Under the pieces are notes generated by a model, which saw only the letters and a program-made list of their open reading frames with translations, had not been told where the DNA came from and made no database searches. A DNA stretch of 64,000 nt. Source: Daucus carota subsp. sativus (lineage: Eukaryota > Streptophyta > Magnoliopsida > Apiales > Apiaceae). Each line of letters starts with the position of its first letter. The first letter of the stretch is position 1. A program made the translations under genes and the position numbers. Shown here one piece after another: positions 52,572-64,000 of this stretch. The DNA is taken from assembly GCF_001625215.2 (NCBI RefSeq), contig NC_030383.2, positions 14,272,779 through 14,336,778 on the forward strand, written 5' to 3'.

Positions 52572-53819
52572 TGCTACACAGAGATAGGCGAAGGAGAAAA
52601 GGGCCATATCTGAGAAAACTCTGGAGTAATACTCAAAATAAGTAAATAACTTTTTTTTTTACTTGAAAATAAGTAAATAACTTGATCGAGAGAAATGATC
52701 ATGAATAGTGTTATTTAGTAATATTAAATGATTAATATTTTGATATTTAGAAAATATCACTAGATCGTATTATAGTTTGATCTAAAAAAATTTTAAAAAT
52801 AGAAAATGATTTTATATTTTGAAAGTAAAATATTACATCAAATAATATCAGATTGTGTGTAGTGTCAACAAGGAAAAGAAGATGAAACACCGCACGATTT
52901 AGCGTTCTGGATTACATGAAGTGTTCGTCCAACGGTGTTTTTACTGCTAGACCAGCCATTCAAAGACGCTAAATGTATTTAAAAAAATATTATAATCTTG
53001 ATAACTGGATATTCATTTCACAATCTAAAAACAATAGGTCACATAAACATTCCCGGCAATGAGAAATCAATCAGGATCCTTATATCAGATCCACAAAAAA
53101 AAATTTAGGATTATGTACATAAAATGATTAGATTTTTTGGACAACAGATCATAGAAGATATTTTCAACAATAAGAAAACCAAAACCTTTATAATAAATAC
53201 AAAAGGTGAGATTTTTAGTTATGACTGTAACATAAAGTAAGGTTCTAGGGAGATGACTTTTCAGCGGAGACATTGAAGACCATACATATTATGTAATTAA
53301 AACATGGTAAAGCTTATAATTTTGCAAATCATATTCAATGAAATTTTTTATTCGACTAGAGATCTTGAAAAAACCTATATGTTTTACGAGGTGGACACTG
53401 TAAAAATAGAAAGGAGGTATTCAACTTGAATTTTAGTAGATTATTTTTAATTCATGAATTTTAATAAATTGTATCTAAATTTAATATTGTGCGGGATCTT
53501 GATAAAATGTCTCGTAATTGATAAAGATCTTGTAGTATTTAAGTACAATACTTTGAAATCTAATGAATTTTGGTGGGATTTTCAAAAACTTGAAATACGT
53601 TGAACAGTCTCGCAAAATCCATCATTTTATGAAATTTTAAAAAATTCATCAACATTTGAATATCATTATATTTTAATAGATTTTAACTAATATCAATTAA
53701 ATATCATCAAACTTTTGAGCACGATTGGATAGCCCAGTGGTGGGTTTATCCTCTGTTGTCCCGGGACACCCGGATTCGACTCTGGCTCACCCCGAGAATT
53801 ATTAAAACAGATACTAATT
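52572..53819. other. Region between the Mutator-like element and LARD-2
   Basis: No gene is seen. At 52885-52975 the phrase GCACGATTTAGCGTTC and AGACGCTAAAT recall motifs inside the Mutator-like element, so it may be a scrap of a relative. The rest is AT-rich, with a SINE-like piece at its right end. Confidence 0.5.
53722..53819 (+). mobile_element. tRNA-derived SINE-like fragment
   Basis: It has a polymerase III A box, TAGCCCAGTGG (53730-53740), and a B-box-like GGATTCGACTC (53772-53782) at tRNA spacing. The body TTGTCCCGGGACACCCGG is typical of plant SINE heads. It lacks a foldable tRNA acceptor stem, so it is not a tRNA gene. It abuts the left end of LARD-2. Confidence 0.6.
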
Positions 53820-54472
53820 TGTAAGGCATATTATAAAGTCAAGCCTATTTAATTTCTATAACAATGGAGTATGTGTTTTTATGTATGAATAATTAAAAGA
53901 TCGAATGAAAAAATATCGAAAAGAAAATAAGAGACGAGAACACAAGCAATTTTGGTGACGCGGAAAACCCCGTAAAAAGGTAAAAACCGCGGGTGGGAAT
54001 GGTTACCCAGCCAATAAAAGAATTCACTAGAATTTTGTAGTACATGTGAGCTTAAATACAAGTTGCAAATGAATGAAACAAAGTATAAGCTACGTTACTT
54101 ATTTTCTCAACTAGTGTTTATAGGCTAGTGTGTAGATGGGTGTATGTAGGTAACTCTAGTAGGTGGGTTGTTCTTTCTATCCTGCGAGTACTTGCCTCCT
54201 TTTATAATACATTTGGCCAGAGTCATGTATAGCCACCAACTCCTATTTTCACTCCACTTCCCTGTACGTGCATGTAACATCCCTTCTTTTGTGCTAATAC
54301 CCGTTGGTTTATTCTTGAATGATGCTCCTAAAAAGGTGGAGTTTTGTTGAGACTTAGTCTAAAGCTTATCCACTAATTTTATCTACAATTATCCTTATCC
54401 CGTCAGCTCTTCTCGTCGTGTCAGCTCAGCTTCCCGTCATGTCCTGACACTTGTAAAATCTGGGTACAAACA
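53820..54472 (-). repeat. LARD-2 3' LTR (left copy)
   Basis: It ends GGGTACAAACA on the plus strand; it is homologous to the right copy from CAAGCCTATTTAATTTCTAT onward. The outermost 25 bp are unlike the right copy. Confidence 0.85.
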
Positions 54473-57410
54473 ATAGCCCCTAATTTTATTGGGTGGAGGC
54501 ATGCAACCAATGAAATTACTTCTTTAACACTCCGTTTTCATCAGATCATGGCAAATAGGAACACCGATGCTATGTTAAAATACTGACGCTTGCAACATGT
54601 GATCATGTCATGTCGATTTGTCTTGTTCGCTATCGTCTTGTATCGAGTCTCAATCTCGTTGTGTCATTGTAATGTTGTCATTGTTGTCTAAATCTTCCAA
54701 TAATAAAAACATCGATGAGTAGCTGTTTTGTTGTCGTTAGTTCTTCGTTCTAAGATGAGAACGCTTTGTATTCGCTTTAGTTGTTTAATTGTAGGCTTGT
54801 ATGTAGTTGAAATCAACCCCGTAATATTAACATGTCAAGTTGTGACGTCCTTTTGCGTCATATTCATAAAGCCCCTTGTAGATGTCTTCTGACATGTGCA
54901 AGACGTCGTATATAATCTTGTGATTGTCGGCTGCGTATTTCTATGTGTTCGTGGCTTGAAATTGTTCCATGTGACCCCTGAATTTGGAGTGACCATGACG
55001 TAATGAATAGGAGTACCAACACGTAAAGTGTTTTGTAGTATGTCTTCTGTTCGTAATATGTAACTTGTAGACATGATTTGTAACTCGTCATCGTGACTAT
55101 AACGTGATATGTTGATTGTAAACTGTAATATGTCACTTGTAATTGTAATGTGCGACATGTAGTCAATGCAATCTGTCATGACACTTGTAGGTGATGACAT
55201 GTGGAAATGTACGTTGTAATTCATGTGTCCGACCAAGGGTCGTGACTTGCGTGATTTTGTGGAGTTTTTCGTCGACATGTATGTTAAATACGTCGATGTA
55301 TCTAAAGTTGTAATATGCGTAATTGTAGTCGACATATATATTTTTCAAACGTTGATGCACGTAGTTTATGTATTCGACAAATATATATATTCGATGAATA
55401 TATAATTTTCAGACGTTGATGCATGTAGTATATGTATTCGACAAATATATAATTTTCAAACGTTGTTGTATTCGACAAATCTGTTTATTTTCAAACGTCG
55501 ATGCATGCATTCGTAGGCTAGTTAAAAGGCCTTTCCCTCTTGAAACTTAGCTCGTAATCGTAATTGTGATTATGTAATGTTTAAATACATAATGTTGAAA
55601 TGCATCATTATTCGTGGCATCGTTAGTTATTTGTTTAATGTGTAGTATTGTCGTCATAATCTTTCGATAATGATCAACCGTAGTAGGATGGGTGATCAGC
55701 CCTCCTTATTTTTTGAATATATTTCTAATTTGTACTTATGCAATATCATGTCACAATAAATATCATGATGAAGCTGTCAACTCTTAGCAGTTAAATATGA
55801 AGACATGTTACATAACATATTACATCACACATATCAAATCAAGTAGAGTAGCAAGTCATGTAAGAAACAAGCACGTGTATCATAATGCTTAGATCATGAA
55901 TCGTTCAAACAAACATTTACACGAAGCATGAAATATCATCTAAATGGCATAAGCCGAAGCAAAGATCGTACTCAACTTATTATCATAAAGACTAAGAGAA
56001 TAAAGAGGATGAGTTCACTTACATGTGATAAAGTTCCAAAAGTAGCAAGTTCGAGCCCCTGGGGACTTGTAGTTCGTAATTCGTAATGTATCGTTGAATC
56101 TCGTTGGAGTCGTCGGGCACTTCTAGAGGTGTCAATGATTCATGTCTAGTCATGGTGTGACCGTCATGTCAATTTACGGATATGTCGATAAATTGATGAG
56201 GTTGTACCCCATTCTGGGTATATGTCTTGTACTACGTTCACCTTGTCATCAAGCTGACCTTCATCAAGTTTTTTGGACTTGTCGTTAGTTCCCTTTTGAC
56301 TCTTTCTTCTATGTTTATCCTTCCTGGTCATGTCATGTCTTCTTCTTTTATATCATGTCGAACGCGTTCATCACGTCGTGTCTAACAGGTGAAGATTTTG
56401 GATACGACATCAGCCCCATGCCTTGTGACTCATGTCGTCATGTTGTTGGTTTCTTCTTACTGGGAGGTTGTTGTCAACTCATGTTGGAGTTGGATCTTCT
56501 AGAATTGTCGGCAATCGTGTCGTCAAAATGTGTCCATCTTCTTCAACATGTCTTTGGTTCGCATGTCGTTCATTGTAGCCGTTCTCTTTTGTATTCACAT
56601 TTTTTCGTAACTTAGAATTCCCAAGGCTGATGACATGAATTTCCTCCTTGTGGTGTTGTTTATCGTTGCGTAGATGTCATTCATGTCTTGTTGTTCGTGT
56701 CGTGTTACATGTTGTTTACTAGTACCCGTCAGACGTGATGAGATTAGTGTAACTTGTTCATGTCAATCCTGTCGTACATGTCATGGTCGTTTGTGGTCAC
56801 TTCCGCTCTGCTCAACCTTGATAAGTACCCTCTAAGAGTCTTCGTGTACCACTGAACATGTGACACATGTATGCCGTCGTCTTCTTAAACTATCACATGT
56901 TGTAGGTTGAAGACGTCGACTATATATGAAAAAGTTGATTAACTCGTCAATATCTTAGACATCCATGGTGTGTGTTGAGCGTCGTGTTCTTTAATTAAGC
57001 CAACCCGTCGGACAGCCCCGACCCACACGTCGGAAAACCAAATGTTTGTGATCAGAAATCTTCTTGGTATGTTGATGCTTTTCTTCGTCAAAGGACTGAT
57101 GTTGATGTCAATTTTGTGTGGCCTTCATCATTTGTCTCTTCTATTTTGTAATCATTCATGAGAGGTGCTCCCTCGTCTCGTAGATCTTCGACGTAGATGT
57201 CGTCCATGTCTAAGCGTCGCTGTTTTGGGTGATGTCACGGAACTTAAATCAATCTTGATATCCTCGGTCTCTAACTGTAATGATCCATTTCTGTTCAAGT
57301 CATGCCATAACCGTGTCATTGTCTGTAGATTAGCCCCTTGTCATGAGTCTTTGTTGTGGTGTAGATATTCCTCCATTGCCATAGAAATCATGTAAGTGCT
57401 TCGCTAGTGT

Positions 57411-57428
57411 CCCACAGACGGCGCCAAT
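57411..57428 (-). other. Primer-binding-site region of LARD-2
   Basis: On the minus strand ATTGGCGCCGTCTGTGGG follows the 5' LTR directly. This sequence is commonly seen next to the 5' LTR of plant Ty3-type and LARD elements. Confidence 0.6.
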
Positions 57429-58092
57429 TGTTTTTACCAAAATTTGCAGGGTTAAAAGCCAAGCCTATTTAATTTCTATAACAATGGAGTATGTGTTTTT
57501 ATGTATGAATAATTAAAAGATCGAATGAAAAAATATCGAAAAGAAAATAAGAGACGAGAACACAAGCAATTTTGGTGACGCGGAAAACCCCGTAAAAAGG
57601 TAAAAACCGCGGGTGGGAATGGTTACCCAGCCAATAAAAGAATTCACTAGAATTTTGTTGTACATGTGAGCTTAAATACAAGTTGCAAATGAATGAAACA
57701 AAGTATAAGCTACGTTACTTATTTTCTCAACTAGTGTTTATAGGCTAGTGTGTAGATGGGTGTATGTAGGTAACTCCAGTAGGTGGGTTGTTCTTTCTAT
57801 CCTGCGAGTACTTGCCTCCTTTTATAATACATTTGGCCAGAGTCATGTATAGCCACCAACTCCTATTTTCACTCCACTTCCCTGTACGTGCATGTAACAT
57901 CCCTTCTTTTGTGCTAATACCCGTTGGTTTATTCTTGAATGATGCTCCTAAAAAGGTGGATTTTTGTTGAGACTTAGTCTAAAGCTTATCCACTAATTTT
58001 ATCTACAATTATCCTTATCCCGTCAGCTCTTCTCGTCGTGTCAGCTCAGCTTCCCGTCATGTCCTGACGCTTGTAAAATCTGGGTACAAACA
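57429..58092 (-). repeat. LARD-2 5' LTR (right copy), 664 bp
   Basis: It starts TGTTTTTACCAAAATTTGC and ends GGGTACAAACA on the plus strand. It directly abuts the broken copia pol gene at 58093. Confidence 0.88.
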
Positions 58093-61000
58093 ATAACGAA
58101 GAAGTCGCTTCAAGGCTGACCAATGTGTTGTTCGCGGCATGTGCATGTACTGTGATAGCTTGTTAACAACAAAGGCAACGTCCGGACGGGTAAGCGATAA
58201 GTATTGTAGACTGCCAACTATTGCTCGATATTCTGTTAGATCATCAATCAGGCTACCAGAATGAAGAGTGAGTGGTGAATTTGTAGTCATTGGAGTAGGA
58301 GCTGGATTTACGGCTGCTATAGATGTGCGTTGAAGAAGATCAACTATGTATTTCTTCTGGCTGAGAAACAAACCTTGGGGGGTAGGAACAACTTCAACTC
58401 CAAGAAAATAGGACAACGAGCCAAGATCTTCGAGTGCAAACTTTTTAGCTAAGCGCTCGATGAAAGTATTTAATATTTCAGAATCTGGACTTGCAAGAAT
58501 TATATCATCCACATAAACAATGATATAGATGGGAGCCAAATGGTGATGTTGAATGAATAATGATGCATCTACAACTGACCGTTTAAATCCAGAACTCAAC
58601 AAGTAATTTGCCAACTCTGTGTACCAAACTCTGGGGCTTTGTCTGAGTCCATAAATAGTCTTGCGAAGCCTGCATACATAATTTGGAAATGCTGTATTCG
58701 AGAAGCCAGGAGGTGCGCCATAAAAACCTGCTCATTCAGAGTGCCATTTAAAAAAGCATTGTTAATATCAACTTGTCTCAAATGCCAGTTATTTGTCACA
58801 GCTAAGCTTAGTAACGTTCGAATAGTTGCAGGTTTGACAACAGGACTAAATGTTTCATTATAGTCAATTCCCGGTCGCTGTTGAAATCCCTTAGCAACTA
58901 ATCGCGCCCGATATCGCTCAATAGTACAATCTGAATGATACTTAATGCGAAACACCCACTTGCATTTTACCAAATTTTGGCATGAGTCAGGTGGGACTAA
59001 ATCCCATGTACCAAGTTTGTGTAAGGCTTGAATTTCATCCTCCATGGCTTTCTTCCAAAGAGGATCTTTAAGAGCTTCAGCAACGGTTGTTGGTTCAATT
59101 GGTTTGTGTTGGGTAGTGGTGAGGTTGACATACTTTGGGTTTGGTTTAAAGATATTATTTTTTGAGCGAGTTGTGATGGTTATTTGTTGGGGTAGGTTAT
59201 GAGGCTCTTCTGGTTGAGAGTTTGATGTGTCAGATGTGTGTGAGGAATAAGTATGGGTGAGGGTTGACGCCGATGAAGCCGAAGTCATTGGTGAAGAAAT
59301 TGGACTATTGACCGATGCAGAATATGTTTCAAATTGAGAAGAAGTGAACTCAGAAACATCAGAATTATTTTCCATAGGTGCTTGAAAAGATTGGAGAATG
59401 GGCATTGAAATTGGACACCAAGTATCCGGGTTGGGGTAGGTTGATGTAGGTTTAGTAGAAGATAAATTAGAATAGGGAAACTCATTTTCTACAAACCTGA
59501 CATGACGAGAGATATATATTTTGTGAGTTGCTGGATCAAGGCAATAGTAAGCACTTTGTGTGGCCGAGTAACCAACAAATATACATGGAATAGACCGAGT
59601 GTTAAGCTTATGTTGTGCATAAGGCCGGAGCCAGGGGTAGCAAAGACACCCAAAACATTTTAGCTTGAGGTAGTTTGGTGGTTTACCAAATAAACAATGA
59701 AATGGTGATTTATTTGATAGAGTTGGTGTTATTAACCTATTAATTAAATAGGTCGCTGTACAGAATGATAAAGACCAGAATTGTAGTGGAAGATGTGAAT
59801 GGGACAATAGAGATAACCCAGTTTCAACAATTTGGCGATGTCGACGTTCGGCATAGCCATTGTGTTGTGGGGTATGTGGAGGGGTGGTTAAATGAGAGAC
59901 ACCGTTAAAGGTTAGATATGATGATAATGCTACATACTCTCCCCCATTATCCGAATAGATGGTTTTGATTTGTTTATCAAAAAATTTCTCAACTATAGCC
60001 TTGAACCTGATAAAAACTTCTTTAGTGTCTGACTTGTTTTTGAGAGGGTAAAACCAAATGTATTTGGTGAAGTGATCCACAAAAATAACATAATACTTGA
60101 AACCATCAAATGAATGTATTGGAGAGGTCCATAAATTCGTGTAAATGAGCTCGAGGGGGGAAGTAGAGATTAACGTATTTTTATTGAATGGAAGCTTATG
60201 GCTCTTATTACATTGGCAAGCATTGCAATTGAAGGAAAAATTATTTGAAACATTAAGATTGAAAGAGGAAATTAGAGACTTAAAGATGGATAAACACGGA
60301 TGCCCTAAGCGGTGATGCCAATCAATGGCTGAACTTTTAGTAGTGGAGAATGCTACAATGGAGGAGGGCCATTCATAAATTCCATTATTAGTTGGTCCCT
60401 TGAGTATGACTGCCCCCGTATGCCGATCCTTCATAAGAAAACAATCAGATAAGAATTCTATAACAAGATTATTCTCACGACAAAACTGTGAAATAGAGAT
60501 TATATTACGTTTCATAGTTGGAGCATATAGGACAGTAGAAAGAGTAAAAGATTTAGAAGGAGTTGAAAGAAGAGCGGAACCCGTATGTGTGATGGGAAGA
60601 GAAGAGCCATCACCGATTACAATTTCCTCGGTCCCATCATAAGGTTGATGCAGAGAGAGATTAGAGAGATCTTGGGTGGCATGATGAGATGCACCAGAAT
60701 CAAGGAGCCATGGAGAGGTGGTTGGAACAGTAGCAGTAGCAATATGTGCTTGAGGCTGGTTGAAATTTGGTGTATATGGTGGAGGCCGTATAGCAGGGTG
60801 TTTTTCCAAAAAGACAGGACACTTATGAAGTGAATGGCCTTTGACATGGCACCACTGACATCTCCCCAGGAATTGTTTTGTTCCAGTAGTAGCAGACTTT
60901 GCTGTATAATTATTACGGTACTGATGGGATTGGTTGGTGGTGTGACGAGGCTGATAATTTTGGATTTGGCGGTTGGAGGTTACATAAGCTGAAGCAGGAA

Positions 61001-61673
61001 ACGAGTCGAGGATTGGTTGAGCTTTGATTGCGAGTTCACGATTGATTAATTTCTCATGAAGTTCTGCAAAAGAGATAGTAGACCCACGCGCATTGATAGC
61101 GTCGATCACTCCCTGGTAGTTGTTATCACCAAGTCCTTCTAGTACCCTTTCAATAAGATCCTCATGTTTGACGGGATCGCCAAGGAGAGCAAGTTCATCG
61201 CTCACTACCTTAATAGCATTCATGAATTCAGAAATGGTTTGAGGCCCTTTAGAAATAGCTCGAAAACGTGATTTAAGCTGCTTGATATGGCCACGAGAAG
61301 AACTTGCATAAATCTTAGCAAGTGTATCCCACAATTCTTTTGTGGTATTGGCAAGAGAAACGAGAGGGACGATTGCCTGGTCCAATGTACCAATAAGTAT
61401 GCCAAAAAGAAGTCGATCTTGACGCATCCAGGTGATGTACGATGGATTTGGACTTGTTGAAGACTCTTTGCCAGAGAGGCTAGTTTGTGTTGTAGGAGGA
61501 GCAGGAAAAGAACCATCCAAGTATTTGAATAGGCCGTAGCCAACAAGGGTGGCCTCGATCTAGAGCCGCCATGATAAATAATTGGTAGGGGTAAGTCTGA
61601 TGATATTTGGAAGTGAGACGACAACAAGAGGAGATTTTGGGTCTACATCATTAGGAATAATGTTGTTTGCCAT
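58093..61673 (-). pseudogene. Copia gag-pol pseudogene
   Basis: The order is that of Ty1/copia: gag; zinc knuckle CQWCHVKGHSLHKC (CX2CX4HX4C); aspartic protease LLDSGASHH; GAG-pre-integrase WHHRLGHP; integrase (YSDNGGEY, PQHNGYAERRHR); reverse transcriptase (VDINNAFLNG, then YVDD). Lesions: the start codon at 61671-61673 is followed by an in-frame TAG at 61560-61562 (codon 38); a frameshift near 58715 separates the two halves of reverse transcriptase; the frame then runs into the LARD-2 LTR at 58092. The first integrase acidic position reads Asn (YTNLW, where TDLW or SDLW is usual). It is a degraded element protein, not a host gene. Confidence 0.92.
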
Positions 61674-61730
61674 TGGAGGTGAGAGATGTGTATATAGCAG
61701 AGGAAGGAAAAAAAAATTGGATCAGAAAGA

Positions 61731-61744
61731 GGCTCTTGATACCA
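61731..61744 (-). other. Copia primer-binding site
   Basis: TGGTATCAAGAGCC on the minus strand, directly after the LTR, matches the initiator-Met tRNA primer site of plant copia elements apart from one base (usual form TGGTATCAGAGC). Confidence 0.85.
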
Positions 61745-61922
61745 TATAAGAGATATGAGAAAGGATAATGTATTTCATTAACACATATACAGCTTATATA
61801 GTTACATACAAGAATTGACATGAAGCAATATCAGGCTACATGTATGGGATGTCTATAGTGATTCTGGGAGCTAATTATGGGATGTTAGGGAGTGATACAA
61901 GGGATGTGATTTTGCTATAACA
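61745..61922 (-). repeat. Copia 5' LTR (178 bp)
   Basis: On the minus strand it starts TGTTATAGCAAAATCAC and ends TCTCTTATA, with the expected terminal CA apparently mutated. A TATA-like ACTATATAAGC lies inside. The partner 3' LTR is missing. Confidence 0.75.
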
Positions 61923-62306
61923 TTACAATTATACAACAAATAAATGCACAGATACTAGCTTTATGTTTCATCCTTTACACATATAAGCCTGCATTGTCAA
62001 AAAAAAAATCATCAAAGTTTTTAGTATAATTTAAAATTATAATTGAATAACCCAATATTTTAATAATTTTTTAAAATCCTAGTTCAATATTCTTGGATTC
62101 CATAAATGAAAAATCTATCTACTCTACTTCTTTATATCAAAGGAGAACCGGGGGCAAAAAGAGCAAAAGAAATACCCATGAAATTACATATATACCCTCA
62201 AATTTCTCAGAATTTCTATATTGCCCTTTTGCTATTATACCCGCGCTTCCACCGTGTTTTCTGTGCAAATCGCAAGCATACGTACAGTCAATTCATATGG
62301 GGATCA

Positions 62307-62690
62307 GAGCAAGTCCAATGCTAGATGCTATATATCTATTGCTATTGCTATAATATAGCACTAAAAAGTGTTTTTTGGTGCTAAAATAAAACTTGCACTC
62401 TAATGCTAAGTTCTATAACTAGTTTCAAATTTAACCAACTCATCAACTTTTACCTAACTTCTATATAGAACCAACTCATTAACTTTTACCTAACTCATTA
62501 ACTAGTTTCCAATTTCTAGTTATTGATGATGTGGCAATATGGATGGATCCATCCTTGGTTTCAAATATAGAACCAAGGATGCATCTAAGCATGGATGCAT
62601 CCAAATATAGCACTCCGGAGTTGAGTTTTTTTACTTTTGATGCTATAATATAGCAATAGAACCAAGTATAGCATTGCATTGGAGTTGCTC
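62307..62690. mobile_element. PIF/Harbinger-like MITE (384 bp)
   Basis: The left end GAGCAAGTCCAATGCTA pairs with the reverse complement of the right end, GAGCAACTCCAATGC. Both flanks read TCA, a 3-bp target duplication. The interior repeats GCTATAATATAGCA-type palindromes. Confidence 0.8.
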
Positions 62691-62851
62691 TCATTTAGAA
62701 TAGAGGGGATATAATCAGCCAGTTGGAAATAGACTTGTGGAACAGAGTTCGACTAACCCTAGGCAGCAATTTGTACTTGGGTTTCCGAGATTGGGTTTTA
62801 GGGAGCAGGAATTTGGCGTTGCTTCGATATTTCTGTGTATATTAATTTTGC

Positions 62852-62951
62852 ATCGAAAAAGCGTGGCAGGCCCAAGCTGTATCTGCCAAAGAGGTTGCGG
62901 AGGAGCGCAGGGCACTGAAGCGACTGCGTAATGCTGCTCATCGGGACCCAG
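62852..62951 (+). other. Possible coding exon of an unidentified gene
   Basis: One frame reads IEKAWQAQAVSAKEVAEERR and then ALKRLRNAAHRDP, highly charged and helix-prone, ending at a good donor (CCCAG|GTATGG). A TAA lies just upstream in frame and no strong acceptor is visible, so the left edge is unknown. No continuing exon was identified before the window ends. I do not recognise the family. Confidence 0.3.
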
Positions 62952-64000
62952 GTATGGTTTCTCGGGTCTTAGAGTTATCTTAATCTGCTAGAGTTCTTGT
63001 GGGGTTTGTGTTTTAAATTTGTTGTTTGTAGTTTTATATTAGATATTATAATCTGAATCGAATTGGTGATGAAGTTTGGTCTGATCATATGAATTTTATT
63101 GATTTAGTTTATTATATTAATCCTTTGTTAGAGACAAAACACAGCCATGTAGAGCATGAATGTTGCTTTATAAGTACTCTTTTAATTTTTCGAGTAATAG
63201 TCTGCAATGTCTAGCACCACTTAAACCCTTATCCCAGCATGAATCCAAATGACTCATTAGCTGATTTCTGCTTTTAAATTAATATATCCATATCTGGTTT
63301 GAAACTGAATATATAACATTTATGTTGTAAAGTGCTAGATTGTTTAAATATTATGGAGTTTTGATTTTCTGATATGAGCTTCATCATGCTAATATATACG
63401 TAGATACTTCTGGATTTTTTAAACTAAAATAAGATGACATTATATTTAATCCCAATTACTTGTGATCATTTTTTTAGTCACTCATAATCTCATATATCAG
63501 TCCTATAGACGGTCTTTTGTCTAAACAAACAACAAGCAATCACAATGGAGGACAACTTCTCTAAAACCATTCCTGTGAACAAATGTGTCTAAGAGTATTG
63601 TTTTATAATTCGTGATGGAACATATTTGCTCACTCTGTTTCATACGATTTTTTAAATTCCTGATAGAGCATATGTTGCTCACTCCGTTTCACATGATTTT
63701 TCAAATTCATGATAGAACATATGTTGTTCACTCCGTTTGACCCAGTTCTTAAATTAGATTGGACACTGAAATTAAAAAAATATATTAAATAGTGTGAAAG
63801 TATAGAAAGAGCGGAAAAAATGATGAGATCTATTAATATTTAAACTATAGATTTGTTAAAGTGAATAGAAGTAGTGGATAGGTTTAACTTTTATATTATA
63901 AAGATTTACCGAGTTTAAAGAATTGGTTCATCTCAGTAAACCAATTCCTTTTTCTTTTCAGACTAGGCAATAGCTTACAATCTGTGTACACTTTAATCTC
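62952..64000. other. AT-rich right end of the window, no gene seen
   Basis: Apart from the short tandem repeat at 63614, only AT-rich sequence is seen. It may be the first intron of a gene that continues beyond the window. Confidence 0.4.
63614..63745 (+). repeat. Tandem repeat, about 2.7 copies of 48-49 bp
   Basis: Units start at 63614, 63662 and 63711 with GATRGARCATAT, then TTGYTCACTCYGTTT. They are diverged, so an older array. The CTCCGTTT core resembles a Stowaway end. Confidence 0.7.

Larger units (their letters stand above)
53820..58092 (-). mobile_element. Second LARD-type LTR element (LARD-2), 4273 bp
   Basis: Direct repeats 53820-54472 and 57429-58092 agree at all but about four positions over some 635 bp. 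Minus orientation: the right LTR is followed inward by ATTGGCGCCGTCTGTGGG (primer-site region), and AAAATTAGGGGCTAT precedes the left LTR (polypurine tract). The 2.96-kb interior has no gag or pol. The outer 25-30 bp of the two LTRs differ (TGTAAGGCATATTATAAAG against TGTTTTTACCAAAATTTGC) and the flanks (TAATT left, ATAAC right) do not match, so the copy is probably a recombinant of two insertions. Confidence 0.85.
58093..61922 (-). mobile_element. 3'-truncated Ty1/copia retrotransposon
   Basis: Minus strand: a short 5' LTR (61745-61922), the primer site TGGTATCAAGAGCC, then gag-pol. The element stops inside reverse transcriptase where LARD-2 begins; RNase H and the 3' LTR are absent from the window. 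Together with the damaged reading frame, this shows an inactive copy. Confidence 0.9.

Noticed and set aside
53722-53800. tRNA gene
   Set aside because: A and B box-like motifs are present but no acceptor-stem pairing or tRNA fold can be drawn; a SINE head fits better.
54835-55335. 166-codon minus-strand frame in the LARD-2 interior
   Set aside because: Low-complexity Thr/Ser/Ile composition caused by repeated CATGTC-type words; no start context, domain or splice support.

Overview
The window is nuclear DNA from a flowering plant, most likely a eudicot. The evidence is small exons with GT-AG introns, AT-rich non-coding DNA, Stowaway-, hAT-, Harbinger- and Mutator-type DNA elements, LTR retrotransposons with plant-type primer sites, and protein families that are typical of or restricted to land plants (DUF630/DUF632, NPH3/RPT2, RABH). 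The species cannot be named from the sequence alone.

Left part (1-23 kb). Bases 423-4967 (+) encode a 722-residue DUF630/DUF632 protein of the NRG2-like type. Bases 7069-10948 (-) hold a small plant protein of unknown function, reconstructed from eight coding exons, with a suspicious splice site and a duplicated, gutted exon. Bases 13090-19597 (+) encode a TLDc-domain protein related to OXR1. Bases 20432-23082 (-) encode an NPH3/RPT2-type BTB protein, with a palindromic mobile element in intron 2.

Middle (23-43 kb). An AT-rich, MITE-filled spacer leads to a plant multi-pass membrane protein gene (27625-29643, +) that is open throughout except for one in-frame TGA. A complete RABH1 (Rab6-type) GTPase gene follows (31120-32616, +). 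Bases 33793-40953 are a complete, very young, non-coding LTR retrotransposon (LARD type, lying on the minus strand): near-identical 1.66-kb LTRs, a perfect 5-bp target duplication (AAATT) and a remarkable set of GGCGCGCC palindromes.

Right part (42-64 kb). A 164-residue protein of unknown function (42189-43746, -) precedes the ecdysoneless/SGT1 homologue (ECD, 46685-51537, -). A Mutator-like element with a perfect 9-bp target duplication sits 61 bp upstream of the ECD start codon and carries telomere-like tandem repeats. From 53.8 to 61.9 kb lies a second LARD-like element joined to a degraded Ty1/copia element that has lost its 3' third. The last 2 kb contain a Harbinger-like MITE, a possible orphan exon and short tandem repeats.

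The host genes are not an operon or pathway; they are independent loci in a repeat-rich region. I see no rRNA, tRNA, CRISPR or organellar insertion. No new multi-gene system is evident. The most unusual items are the palindrome-rich LARD, the Mutator-like insertion at the ECD start, the interrupted membrane-protein gene and the rearranged 7-11 kb gene.
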